The notes beneath the pieces were generated by a model. The model had not been told where the DNA came from, made no database searches, and saw nothing but the letters and a program-made list of their open reading frames with translations. From REEB481 sp044360435 (lineage in GTDB: Bacteria > Bacteroidota > Bacteroidia > NS11-12g > UBA955), in the NCBI GenBank assembly GCA_044360435.1, contig JBIKKI010000005.1, forward strand, positions 1 through 37,578: DNA of 37,578 nt. Direction: 5' to 3'. Shown here one piece after another: positions 1 to 8,615 of the stretch. The first letter of the stretch is position 1; the number at the start of each line of letters is the position of its first letter. The position numbers and the translations under genes were made by a program.

Positions 1-1
1 C

Positions 2-2227
2 GATGCCATCGTGGTGATTGAAAACACCCACCGCATCTTCGCAAATGGCAAAATGCCCATTGTCGATGCCGCCAAAAAAGCAGCCGGTGAAGTGTTCCTG
101 CCTGTATTCAGCGGAACCATGACCACCCTGGCGCCGTTCGTACCCCTTGCCTTCTGGCAAGGCATCATCGGGAAGTTTATGTACTTCCTGCCGGTAACTT
201 TGATCATCACATTATTGGCATCGTTGCTGGTGGCCTATATCATCAACCCGGTATTTGCCGTTCAGTTCATGAAGCCACACCATGCCGATGCAGACAAGGC
301 CGGCAAGAAACGTACATTCAGAACTGTGAGCATCATCGCTCTGGCCATCGCAATCTTAGCATACGCCAGTGCAGCGGGAAGTGGATTTTTTGGCAGTACC
401 GGCTTTGGGGTAGGCAACTTCGTAGTGTTGATGTACGGCATATTCGCCCTGCATCATTTCTGGCTGGAACGTGTTATCCGTAACTTCCAGGAGCGCTCAT
501 GGCCCAACTTTCAGCACAAATTTGAGCGCTTGCTCACCTGGTGTCTGAAAGGCAGCCGGCCTGTTTGGTTGCTGCTACTTACCGTCGGACTGTTTTTCTT
601 CTCCATCGTACTTACCGCCATCAGAAAACCCAATGTGGTCTTCTTCCCTGTTTCGGAACCCAACTTCGTGTATGTGTACCTGAACGTTCCGGTAGGAAGC
701 ACGCCCGCTTATACAGACAGCATCACCAAAATTGTGGAACAAAGGGTGTACAATACCCTTGGTAACAACAACCCGATTGTTGAAAGCGTCATCAGCAACG
801 TGGCCGTGGGCGCCAACGATCCTCAAAGTGGCGACCGAACCGTTGCTTCGCATCGGTCAAAGGTGACCATCGCCTTCGTGGAATTCAGCAAGCGCAATGG
901 CGAAAGCACTTCAGCGTATCTTGAAAAGATCCGGAAATCGCTGAAAGGCATTGCCGGAACTGAGATTTCCGTAGAACAGGAACGCGCCGGCCCACCAACC
1001 GGAAAGCCCATCAACATCGAAATCAGAGGCGATGCCTTTGATGAATTGGTGCGCACCGCAAGTGGCCTGAAACGATTTATCGAGGATAAGAAAATTGCCG
1101 GCATCGAAGAGTTAAAATCAGACTTCGTATCCAGCAAGCCGGAAATTGTGGTCAATATTGACCGCGAGCGCGCCAACCGTCAGGGCATCAGCACCGGACA
1201 GATTGGAATGGCACTGCGCAACAGCATCTACGGTGCCGAGGCCAGCAAATTCCGCGACAACAACGACGATTATCCGATTCAGGTTCGCATTAAATCCGAT
1301 CAGCGGAACGACGTAAATGCGTTGATGAATATGAAGATTGGCTACCGCGACATGAACATGGGCGGGATGTTCCGTCAGGTTCCATTGTCGGCAGTGGCAG
1401 ATGTTTCTTATACCAACACTTTTGGCGGCATCAACCGCATCAACCAAAAACGAGTAATTGTATTGGGTTCTAATCTGCTGAGTGGCTACAGTCCGAGTGA
1501 AGTTATTCCACAAATCAATGCTGCAGTGAAGGAATTCAGTGTACCTGCAGGCATTGAAGTGGCCTTGACCGGTGAACAGGAACAGCAGGCTGAAACACAG
1601 TCGTTCCTGGGAACGGCCATGGGCATTTCTCTGGCCATCATCCTGCTGATTCTGGTGACCCAGTTCAACAGCATCAGCAAACCCATTCTCATTCTTTCAG
1701 AAATCATCTTCTCCATCATCGGCGTATTGCTGGGCTTGAGTATTTTCGACATGAGCATTTCCATAGTTATGACCGGTGTGGGCATTGTAGCATTGGCGGG
1801 AATTGTGGTGCGGAATGGAATCTTGCTGGTGGAATTCACGGAATTGCTGCGCAGCCATGGCGTTCCGCTTAAGGATGCCATCATTGAGGCCGGCCGCACC
1901 CGTATGACTCCGGTACTGCTTACGGCTTCCGCAACCATCCTCGGTCTGATTCCTCTGGCCGTTGGTTTGAACATCGACTTTGCCCGACTGTTCACTGAAC
2001 TGAATCCGCATATTTTCATGGGTGGAGACAGTGTTGCCTTTTGGGGTCCGTTGAGCTGGACCATGATTTTCGGTCTCAGCTTCGCCACCTTCCTCACCCT
2101 GATCCTTGTTCCTGCGATGTATTTACTGAATGAACGCATGAAGCAAAAAGTGTTTGGATGGTTCGGGAAAACCTATGATCCGGATGCCGGCACTCAGCCG
2201 GATGCGCTCAGCAAACTGGATATTTGA
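2..2227 (+). CDS. RND efflux permease, C-terminal part (5' truncated by window edge)
   Basis: Inner-membrane proton-driven exporter of the AcrB/HAE1-like RND superfamily, normally part of a tripartite pump. The reading frame is open to the window edge: the first full codon (GAT at 2-4) begins DAIVVIENTHR, which aligns with TM4 of AcrB at Asp408, so about 400 N-terminal residues are missing and the full protein should be near 1150 aa. The porter domain is visible (about residues 210-530 of this fragment), followed by the TM8-12 block with GIVVRNGILLVEF in TM10, where AcrB has Lys940 and this protein has Arg (residue 604 of the fragment). About residues 95-155 hold two extra hydrophobic stretches between TM6 and TM7, not present in AcrB. 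Substrate cannot be told. Ends just before a strong terminator. Family sure, subfamily less so. Confidence 0.93.
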   Translation, partial: DAIVVIENTHRIFANGKMPIVDAAKKAAGEVFLPVFSGTMTTLAPFVPLAFWQGIIGKFMYFLPVTLIITLLASLLVAYIINPVFAVQFMKPHHADADKAGKKRTFRTVSIIALAIAILAYASAAGSGFFGSTGFGVGNFVVLMYGIFALHHFWLERVIRNFQERSWPNFQHKFERLLTWCLKGSRPVWLLLLTVGLFFFSIVLTAIRKPNVVFFPVSEPNFVYVYLNVPVGSTPAYTDSITKIVEQRVYNTLGNNNPIVESVISNVAVGANDPQSGDRTVASHRSKVTIAFVEFSKRNGESTSAYLEKIRKSLKGIAGTEISVEQERAGPPTGKPINIEIRGDAFDELVRTASGLKRFIEDKKIAGIEELKSDFVSSKPEIVVNIDRERANRQGISTGQIGMALRNSIYGAEASKFRDNNDDYPIQVRIKSDQRNDVNALMNMKIGYRDMNMGGMFRQVPLSAVADVSYTNTFGGINRINQKRVIVLGSNLLSGYSPSEVIPQINAAVKEFSVPAGIEVALTGEQEQQAETQSFLGTAMGISLAIILLILVTQFNSISKPILILSEIIFSIIGVLLGLSIFDMSISIVMTGVGIVALAGIVVRNGILLVEFTELLRSHGVPLKDAIIEAGRTRMTPVLLTASATILGLIPLAVGLNIDFARLFTELNPHIFMGGDSVAFWGPLSWTMIFGLSFATFLTLILVPAMYLLNERMKQKVFGWFGKTYDPDAGTQPDALSKLDI

Positions 2228-2243
2228 ACCTAAGCATAAAACA

Positions 2244-2280
2244 ACAAAAGAGGGGTCTTGCGCCCCTCTTTTGTTTATTG
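2244..2280 (+). terminator. Rho-independent terminator after the RND permease
   Basis: A perfect 12-bp inverted repeat (ACAAAAGAGGGG at 2244-2255 and its complement at 2263-2274) with a 7-nt loop, followed by TTTATT, lies 17 bases after the permease stop codon. The stem also carries an A-run on its left side, so it could work in both directions. Confidence 0.85.
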
Positions 2281-2304
2281 ACGGTGCCGCCGTTATTTTG
2301 AATC

Positions 2305-2721
2305 ATGTTTTTAGACAACTGGCTGCTGGGAATCATTGCCTTATTCCTGGGTATCAACATTTTCACCGCCATTAAAATGCGCAGTGCTTCAGAACTGCTG
2401 AGTACAGAACAGAAAGCGCAGCTGTTCAAGCTGTTTGGCAGCGTCCGCATTTACACCCTGTTGCTTCTGAGTGCCGTTATCGTAGCATTTCTTTACCTGT
2501 CACAAAAAGGATCACATAATCAAGAAGCCATTACCCTGATTTACTTCATTGCCTTGATCAGCATCACCTTGGGCATTGTATGGGTAAGCGTGCGTAAACT
2601 CAAACAACACGGATATCCCACAGCGTATATACGCACCTATTTCATGGTGAATCTGCTTCGCAACCTGGGCCTCTTGGCGATGCTCGCCTACATCCTTCTT
2701 CTGGGACGTCCCAACTTTTGA
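2305..2721 (+). CDS. Small four-helix membrane protein, unrecognised
   Basis: A 138-aa protein that I do not recognise. Four hydrophobic segments are evident at about residues 5-22, 50-67, 76-96 and 115-134, with a charged cytoplasmic-type loop at 25-48 and basic residues between helices 3 and 4 (RKLKQHGYPTAYIRTY). No catalytic motif, signal peptidase site or cysteine is visible. The ATG at 2305 is preceded by TTATTTTG (2293-2300), a 7-of-8 match to the Bacteroidota -7 element TAnnTTTG, and lies just downstream of the permease terminator, so it probably has its own promoter. It may or may not be cotranscribed with the lipoprotein gene 70 bases downstream. Confidence 0.75.
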   Translation: MFLDNWLLGIIALFLGINIFTAIKMRSASELLSTEQKAQLFKLFGSVRIYTLLLLSAVIVAFLYLSQKGSHNQEAITLIYFIALISITLGIVWVSVRKLKQHGYPTAYIRTYFMVNLLRNLGLLAMLAYILLLGRPNF

Positions 2722-2751
2722 TTCCCTGAATTCAATGCGCCCTTGCTGAAG

Positions 2752-2776
2752 AAGCAATAAATCTTGCTTTTATTTG
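2752..2776 (+). terminator. Weak terminator-like hairpin
   Basis: AAGCAA (2752-2757) and TTGCTT (2764-2769) form a 6-bp AT-rich stem with a 6-nt loop followed by a T-rich run. It sits between the four-helix protein and the lipoprotein gene. The stem is short, so this is a weak call. Confidence 0.3.
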
Positions 2777-2791
2777 CGATTTGCGCATCCA

Positions 2792-4411
2792 TTGAATAAA
2801 GGAAGGTATTTAGTTATTGGTTTTGCCGTAAGCTTTTTTTCGGCATGCATGAAGGACTCGGTGGATCAACTCACTTCACTGAAGGGTGTTTCATGGAATG
2901 GAACCTATGCCCTGCCGTTGATCAATGCCGCACTGGCACCGGAAGACGCCCTGCAATTCACCGATGAATTCAGCAGCATCGGTTCGTATCCTGATGGACA
3001 GATGTATGTTACTTATGCAAAGAACTCATTCTCCATTAAAGGTCAGGATTATTACAAACCAACATCCATCAACAATTCGTTTGCCTACCGTCTGAATGCC
3101 GGAGAACAGCAATTGCTTGAAGGTGGATCTGTGGTGATGGAACGCGACCAGATTATCGACTGGAATCATGGTGGCGCTTTTATTGATTCCATTCAGTTTA
3201 AATCCGGAAAACTCCGGGTGGAAGTGGAAAATTTCATCCAGCACCAATTGTCCATCACCATCCTCATTCTTGGAACCAAAACGGAAGGATTGCTCAGCAA
3301 AACCTTAGAAGTGCCATGGAAGGGCCCTGGAACCAAAGGCGGATTGGAAATCAACCTGGCCGGATTGCTTGCCGACTTAACACGCGGTCCAAAAGGGAAC
3401 AATCAGTTCAGGGTACGCATACGCGCGGTATACAACAAGACCAGTGGCGGTGCCATCAATGGAACAGACCCGCTGAACCTCAACATCATTGCCAACGATT
3501 TCACCTGGACGCGTGCTCATGGCCTCTTTAGTGAGAAGAACATCCTATCAAAAACCGATGACCTTAGGCTGGGCTTGCTGTCATCCGATTTTCTTTCCCG
3601 CGGAACCAAATTCAGGGATGCACGTTTGAAGCTGAAGTGGCAAAACACCTACGCACTTCCACTCCAGTTGAATGTGAACAGCCTTGGGTTCATTTTTGGC
3701 GATGGAAGCAGACAGCTGATCAGCGGATTTGCACCCAGCTATCAGGTTCCCGGCGCAAATCTGAACAACCAAACCCTTTCTGCACATACAGATTCCATCT
3801 ACCTGAATGCTGCAAATTCAAACATTTCAAACCTGGTGGATGCGCAGCCACATTACTTGTTTTGGAATGAGGCCATTTTGGTCAAATCAGGCTCCGGAAG
3901 CGTGAAGCAAACCGTATGGGCAGAAAGTATGTGCACTTTCAGCGTTTCGCTGGAATTACCCTTGTATGTGGCTTCTGATGAAATCATACTCACCGGAGCC
4001 ACCGACATCAAAGATGCATGGAAACAAGAACTAGCGAAAGCTGAATGGATCAACCTGCGTTTTCAGATTAAGAACCAGATTCCTTTATCGCTGCAACTTC
4101 AGGCCTACCTGCTCGACGCACAAAACAACATCCTGGACTCCTTGATCAAACCTATTCAAGAGCTCTTCCCTTCTGCCTATACAGATTCTCTGGGAAATAC
4201 AGTTCAGGACAAGGAACAACTGCTGGATGTGCGCTTGGATCAAACAGGGCTGCAACGATTTATTCAGGCAAAAAGGATACACATCAAAGCTGTGGCCAAT
4301 ACCGGAAACTATTTGGGAAAGCCTTTAGGCTTGAGTAAAATCATCAAAGGGCAACAGTTGTTCATCAAATTAGGCATTCAATCCAGCTTAAACCTGCAGC
4401 GGAAGTTTTAA
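2792..4411 (+). CDS. Large lipoprotein of unknown function
   Basis: No ATG is available near the N-terminus. TTG codons at 2774 and 2792 are in frame; I favour 2792 because it gives a compact lipoprotein signal (MNKGRYLVIGFAVSFFSAC) with the lipidated Cys at residue 19. The protein is then 539 aa, presumably anchored to the inner or outer membrane. The body is rich in beta-type alternation and polar residues, with no transmembrane helix and no motif I recognise; internal segments such as ALPLINA near the start and ALPLQLNVN in the middle hint at repeated beta-sandwich modules. Six bases separate it from the DUF5723 gene, so the two are very likely cotranscribed and may act together at the outer membrane. 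Function unknown. Confidence 0.8.
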   Translation: MNKGRYLVIGFAVSFFSACMKDSVDQLTSLKGVSWNGTYALPLINAALAPEDALQFTDEFSSIGSYPDGQMYVTYAKNSFSIKGQDYYKPTSINNSFAYRLNAGEQQLLEGGSVVMERDQIIDWNHGGAFIDSIQFKSGKLRVEVENFIQHQLSITILILGTKTEGLLSKTLEVPWKGPGTKGGLEINLAGLLADLTRGPKGNNQFRVRIRAVYNKTSGGAINGTDPLNLNIIANDFTWTRAHGLFSEKNILSKTDDLRLGLLSSDFLSRGTKFRDARLKLKWQNTYALPLQLNVNSLGFIFGDGSRQLISGFAPSYQVPGANLNNQTLSAHTDSIYLNAANSNISNLVDAQPHYLFWNEAILVKSGSGSVKQTVWAESMCTFSVSLELPLYVASDEIILTGATDIKDAWKQELAKAEWINLRFQIKNQIPLSLQLQAYLLDAQNNILDSLIKPIQELFPSAYTDSLGNTVQDKEQLLDVRLDQTGLQRFIQAKRIHIKAVANTGNYLGKPLGLSKIIKGQQLFIKLGIQSSLNLQRKF

Positions 4412-4417
4412 AGGAAT

Positions 4418-5842
4418 ATGAATTGCCGCCTGCTTGCTGCTTTCTGCTTATGGTTCAGCTCCTTCTTTCCTGTTGTGGGCCAGGAAGCATTCGGGCTGTA
4501 TCATGCGGCGCAGGTGCCACAACAAAACCTGTTGAATCCTGCATCGCGAAATAAGGCCGGAACAGTGCTCGGCATTCCAGGATTCAGCGCCACGGAATTC
4601 CACTATTTCAACAGCAGTTTTACCCTTCGCGATGTTTTGGGCAGCGTGGAAAACGGGCCGGATTCAGCCATTTTAAACCTGAATAAAGCCGTTGCCCTGC
4701 TGCGCAGCCAGAACCTGATTACCGCCAAAGTAAACCAGCAATGGCTGTATGCATCCATCAGAAAAGGCCCCAACCAGTTTACTTTCCACGTGGGGGAACG
4801 CGCCCTGTTGCGCCTGAAATATCCTAAAGACCTGTTCGACCTGATCGTAAATGGAAATGGCGGCAACAACCTCGGTTCTACCTTTAACCTCAAGTTTTCA
4901 TTAAGTGCCACGCATTATCGGGAATTTGGCCTGGGCTATTCGCGGCAAATCAACGAACAACTGTTCTTGGGAACCAGGCTCAAGTTTCTAAAAGGATTCT
5001 CGATGTTGGATGCTTCGCGGATGCAATTGAATTTAAATACGGGTACCGACATGTATTCGTGGACGGCAACCTCGAACATCAATATCCGGGCTGCGAGTAC
5101 TGCATTTTCCGCCACCGGTTCCAATGAGAAAATTCAGGCCGCGAGCCTGTTCAGAAATTCAAAAAACCCTGGAATGGCTCTGGATATTGGCATTATTTGG
5201 CATGAACATCCCAGATTAAGTCTTTCAGCTTCATTACTCGACTTCGGCTTTATCAACTGGAAAACCAATGCCGTGCGTTTGAAAAGCCTTAAGCCCAATG
5301 CGTCTTTCACCTTTGAAGGTCTTCCAATTTCTGCCACGGAAGATGATTTAAATGCCTACCTTCTGAAAATCAGGGACAGCATCAATATGAATTTGGGTCT
5401 GGACACCATCAGGGCCAGCTTCAGCAAAGCGCTGGCAGCGCAGTTTCTGGGAGGAATTCAATATCAGGTGCATCAGCGTTTTGCCGTGAATGGATTGGTT
5501 TATTGCGACTTTATGAATCAGGCAGTAAACCCGGCAGTTCACACAGGCATCAGGTGGCAACCCGTTTACTGGCTCTACCTGATGGCACACAATACTTCAT
5601 TCAACAAAACTTGGCTGAACCCCGGATTTGGGGCCACTGTACAGATTGGAAAGTTGCAATGGTACGCCTCTACAGAGCAGGTACTAGGCCTGATGATGCC
5701 CGACCAATACCGCAACTTCACCTTCCGCTGTGGGATGAATTTGCTCATAAACAAAGATGAACGAAGCCTGAGGAACATTAAAGATCCGGAGCAACTGAAC
5801 TTAATGGAAGGTATTCAGGAAATGCAGCAATGGGGCCGTTGA
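4418..5842 (+). CDS. DUF5723 family outer-membrane protein
   Basis: A 474-aa secreted protein with a signal peptide (about residues 1-21, ending PVVGQ) followed by the family hallmark segment near residues 25-42 (GLYHAAQVPQQNLLNPA). The remainder alternates hydrophobic and polar residues as in a transmembrane beta-barrel of the PorT/porin-like kind. The DUF5723 assignment is from recognition of this N-terminal pattern and length; the family is common in Bacteroidota and has no assigned biochemical role that I know of. It follows the large lipoprotein by 6 bases, an arrangement suggesting a barrel plus lipoprotein pair. The 3' end converges on fabH with 9 bases between stop codons. Confidence 0.8.
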   Translation: MNCRLLAAFCLWFSSFFPVVGQEAFGLYHAAQVPQQNLLNPASRNKAGTVLGIPGFSATEFHYFNSSFTLRDVLGSVENGPDSAILNLNKAVALLRSQNLITAKVNQQWLYASIRKGPNQFTFHVGERALLRLKYPKDLFDLIVNGNGGNNLGSTFNLKFSLSATHYREFGLGYSRQINEQLFLGTRLKFLKGFSMLDASRMQLNLNTGTDMYSWTATSNINIRAASTAFSATGSNEKIQAASLFRNSKNPGMALDIGIIWHEHPRLSLSASLLDFGFINWKTNAVRLKSLKPNASFTFEGLPISATEDDLNAYLLKIRDSINMNLGLDTIRASFSKALAAQFLGGIQYQVHQRFAVNGLVYCDFMNQAVNPAVHTGIRWQPVYWLYLMAHNTSFNKTWLNPGFGATVQIGKLQWYASTEQVLGLMMPDQYRNFTFRCGMNLLINKDERSLRNIKDPEQLNLMEGIQEMQQWGR

Positions 5843-5851
5843 TGCCAAGCA

Positions 5852-6850
5852 TCACTGGGTATCATACGCCCAACGGACGTACATACTTCCCCAGGTAAAT
5901 CCACCACCGAAGGTGGCTAAAATTAAATTATCGCCTTTTTTCAATTGACGTTCGTAATCCCACAGCAACAACGGCAATGTACCGGATGTGGTATTTCCAT
6001 AACGTTCAATGTTCATGAGCACTTTTTCTTCAGGCAAGCCCATGATTTCAGCGGTATAATCGATGATTCTTTTGTTGGCCTGATGCGGAACCAACCAATC
6101 TACATCAGCTGCAGTAAGGCCATTGCGATCCATAATTCGCTTGGAAACATCGGCCATATTGGATGTAGCAAATTTGAATACCGTTTTGCCCTCCTGATAT
6201 ACAAAATGCTCTCGGGCATCAATGGTTTCATGGGTTGGCGGTTTCAAACTGCCGCCGGCTTTCTGATGGAGGAATTCAGCTCCGGCTCCGTCGCTGCGCA
6301 AAATGGCATCCATGATGCCATTGTCTTCCTCCGTAGGTTCCAGGAGCACACAACCAGCACCATCTCCAAAAATGATGCACGTATTCCTGTCGGTATAGTC
6401 GATGATGGCACTCATCTTATCAGCACCAACCACAACAACACGCTGATGGGTTCCATTTTGGATAAACTGCGTTCCCACCTGCAAACCGTATAAGAAACTG
6501 GAGCAGGCCGCGGCAAGGTCAAAACCCCAGGGTTTGGTGGTGCCCAGCTTATGGGCCACCAGATTTGCTGTTGCAGGAAAAATAAGATCCGGAGTTACAC
6601 TGCACACAATCAACAAATCAATATCATCAGGTGTAATGCCCCTTTTGTCAAGCATTTCACGGACGGCCATCACAGCCATATCGCTGGTTGCTTTTCCAGG
6701 CTCTTTGAGAATTCTGCGTTCCCGGATACCAGTTCTGGTGATGATCCACTCATCGGTGGTATCTACCAGTTTTTCTAGGTCTTTATTGCTGAGAATGGTT
6801 TCCGGAACGTAGCCCCCTACTGCGGTAATTGCCGCCCTGATTTTATTCAT
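5852..6850 (-). CDS. fabH: Beta-ketoacyl-ACP synthase III
   Basis: Condenses acetyl-CoA (or another starter acyl-CoA) with malonyl-ACP to initiate fatty acid synthesis in the cytoplasm. The 332-aa length is typical. The thiolase-fold catalytic triad is intact: Cys116 in AAACSSF, His256 in PHQANKRI and Asn286 in YGNTTSGT; the N-terminal TTDEWIITRTGIRERR motif is also canonical. The start overlaps the plsX stop by 8 bases, implying coupled translation in the yceD-rpmF-plsX-fabH cluster found across many bacteria. Branched versus straight starter preference cannot be told from sequence alone. Confidence 0.97.
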   Translation of the reverse strand: MNKIRAAITAVGGYVPETILSNKDLEKLVDTTDEWIITRTGIRERRILKEPGKATSDMAVMAVREMLDKRGITPDDIDLLIVCSVTPDLIFPATANLVAHKLGTTKPWGFDLAAACSSFLYGLQVGTQFIQNGTHQRVVVVGADKMSAIIDYTDRNTCIIFGDGAGCVLLEPTEEDNGIMDAILRSDGAGAEFLHQKAGGSLKPPTHETIDAREHFVYQEGKTVFKFATSNMADVSKRIMDRNGLTAADVDWLVPHQANKRIIDYTAEIMGLPEEKVLMNIERYGNTTSGTLPLLLWDYERQLKKGDNLILATFGGGFTWGSMYVRWAYDTQ

Positions 6851-7808
6851 GCCCTGTATTTCCTGAATTGATTAACTGAAAGGAACTACGAATATTCCCA
6901 ACCAAATCTGTTTTAATGATTTCCTCACACAGTTCTACCATCTTCACGAAACTATCTGCTTTGGAGATGCCATGACCAATAACTACAGGTTTATTCACTC
7001 CAAGTACTGGAGTACCTCCATAATGGCGAAAGTTGAACTGGTCCAAATAATCATCCTGCACCCCGCGTTTTGCAAGACGGTAATAAAATCCTTCGCATAC
7101 CTTAACGATGACGTTGCCGGTAAAACCATCGCAAACGATCACGTCTGTATGTTCGCTGAATAAATCCCTTCCCTCTACATTTCCCACAAAGTGAATGGCT
7201 TTATTCTCTTTGAGCAGTGCATGTGTAGCGAGGGTAAGCGCATTTCCCTTTTCCTCTTCTTCCCCAATGCTCATGAGTCCAACTTTAGGTGCATCAACCT
7301 GATACACCAGCTGGCTGTAAAGCGAACCAAGAATGGCAAACTGGTTGAGCATTTCAGGCTTGCAATCGGCATTGGCGCCAACGTCGAGCATCACGCCGTG
7401 TTTTCCCGATTCTTTGGGTACAATTGAGGTAAGGCAGGGCCTTTGAACGCCTTCAATGGGTTTTACCGTAAACAAGGCACCGGCAAACATGGCTCCGGTA
7501 TTTCCGGCGCCCATGAAAGCATCAATTTGCCCTGCGGCAAGATGGGATAATCCAACGACAATACTGCTGTCTTTTTTCGCCGTGATGGCCTTAACAGCGT
7601 GTTCGCCCATGCCAATCACGGAGGCGCAATGAACCCAGCTTACCCGAGGATCTTCGAAGCCGAATTCACGCCACAGAGGCTCAATTTGGTGTTGATCACC
7701 GAACAACACCAAACTCAGATGAGGATATTTACGTGCAGCATCTGCACAGCCTTTGATGGCTTCAAGAGGAGCGTAATCTCCTCCCATGGCATCAATACCA
7801 ATCCTCAT
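6843..7808 (-). CDS. plsX: Phosphate acyltransferase PlsX
   Basis: Makes acyl-phosphate from acyl-ACP, feeding PlsY-type glycerol-3-phosphate acylation in phospholipid synthesis; peripheral membrane enzyme. The 321-aa protein opens with the family signature DAMGGDYAP at residues 6-14 and has the glycine-rich MGAGNTGAM and VCDGFTGN segments typical of PlsX. It overlaps fabH by 8 bases at its 3' end and follows rpmF by 8 bases. No anomaly seen. Confidence 0.97.
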   Translation of the reverse strand: MRIGIDAMGGDYAPLEAIKGCADAARKYPHLSLVLFGDQHQIEPLWREFGFEDPRVSWVHCASVIGMGEHAVKAITAKKDSSIVVGLSHLAAGQIDAFMGAGNTGAMFAGALFTVKPIEGVQRPCLTSIVPKESGKHGVMLDVGANADCKPEMLNQFAILGSLYSQLVYQVDAPKVGLMSIGEEEEKGNALTLATHALLKENKAIHFVGNVEGRDLFSEHTDVIVCDGFTGNVIVKVCEGFYYRLAKRGVQDDYLDQFNFRHYGGTPVLGVNKPVVIGHGISKADSFVKMVELCEEIIKTDLVGNIRSSFQLINSGNTGHE

Positions 7809-7816
7809 CGGCAGGA

Positions 7817-7999
7817 TTAATCGTTGCGGCCTTTCATCACCTTCACACCGCGATAGGTGCCGGTGAGTGGGTTAACCCTGTGAAACAGGGATACGTCTCC
7901 GGTAACGGGATCGGCAATCATAGGACGGGTTTCCAACTTGTCGTGTGTACGTCTTTTGTCACGGCGTGTTTTCGAAATTTTTCGCTTCGGGTGTGCCAT
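7817..7999 (-). CDS. rpmF: 50S ribosomal protein L32
   Basis: A 60-aa basic protein of the large ribosomal subunit beginning MAHPKRKISKTRRDKRRTH, which is diagnostic of L32. It contains no cysteine, so it is the zinc-free form. The start codon directly abuts the stop codon of the upstream DUF177 gene, the classic yceD-rpmF pair. Confidence 0.97.
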   Translation of the reverse strand: MAHPKRKISKTRRDKRRTHDKLETRPMIADPVTGDVSLFHRVNPLTGTYRGVKVMKGRND

Positions 8000-8560
8000 T
8001 TATTTTTTCTCTTTTAGTAGTTCTTTTAATTTCTCCCAACGTGGGTCTCGTTCCGTTTCTTCGCCTGAGCCGCCGGAAAGTGCATCCAGCTTCTCGAGCA
8101 TTTCGTTATTACAGGGTTTTACCGGCAATTCATCGCAATTCTTCACCAGCGGTAACGACAAAATACAGAGATCATAAAAAAGTGATGCCACGTTGAAGGC
8201 AATTTCATTATGACCTATGAGCAAAAGGTCGTCATCTTCTTCTATTAAACCCGGTGTCATGCGCGCGCCCAGCACCTGCTGCTTCACCAAAACATTTCTT
8301 TCGCCCTGCACAGGGAAAGGAAGCGGTTCCAAACAGCGATCGCAGGCAACAGCCAAGCTGCCATCTATGGATAAGTGCAACTGATACAGGTGCCCCTTTT
8401 TTTCCATTTTAAGGGTTGCCCTGATGTCACAACTGCCGACGGTCTGATAGTCAAACTCCTGAAAGAACGTAGAATCCAGCTGATATGAATAGTCATACAC
8501 GCCGTCTTTAAGCTTGACGAACGCAATTTCAAATTCATCCAACCTGTTTTCGTTTTTCAA
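8000..8560 (-). CDS. yceD: DUF177/YceD family protein
   Basis: A 186-aa protein of the DUF177 family, implicated elsewhere in 23S rRNA accumulation or ribosome assembly and habitually encoded just before rpmF. The CDRCLEPL motif (Cys73, Cys76) is the family's conserved Cys-x2-Cys and the C-terminus has the usual acidic DPRWEKLKELL tail. No ATG exists near the N-terminus; TTG at 8560 is the only reasonable start and gives the expected length. TATTTTCG (minus strand, 8577-8570), a 7-of-8 match to TAnnTTTG, stands 9 bases upstream and may be the promoter of the yceD-rpmF-plsX-fabH unit. Confidence 0.9.
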   Translation of the reverse strand: MKNENRLDEFEIAFVKLKDGVYDYSYQLDSTFFQEFDYQTVGSCDIRATLKMEKKGHLYQLHLSIDGSLAVACDRCLEPLPFPVQGERNVLVKQQVLGARMTPGLIEEDDDLLLIGHNEIAFNVASLFYDLCILSLPLVKNCDELPVKPCNNEMLEKLDALSGGSGEETERDPRWEKLKELLKEKK

Positions 8561-8615
8561 AACGAAGCGCGAAAATACGATTTTCCCGAGTATTTACCCA
8601 AAATATGCCAGAAGC

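Noticed and set aside
1486..2139. 217-aa minus-strand open frame
   Set aside because: Antisense shadow of the RND permease, whose reading frame has clear family motifs throughout.
5841..5853. Hairpin GATGC-caa-GCATC between convergent DUF5723 and fabH genes
   Set aside because: Stem of only 5 bp with no T-tract on either strand; too weak to call a terminator.
5945..6493. 182-aa plus-strand open frame
   Set aside because: Lies wholly within fabH on the other strand; fabH catalytic residues confirm the minus-strand frame.
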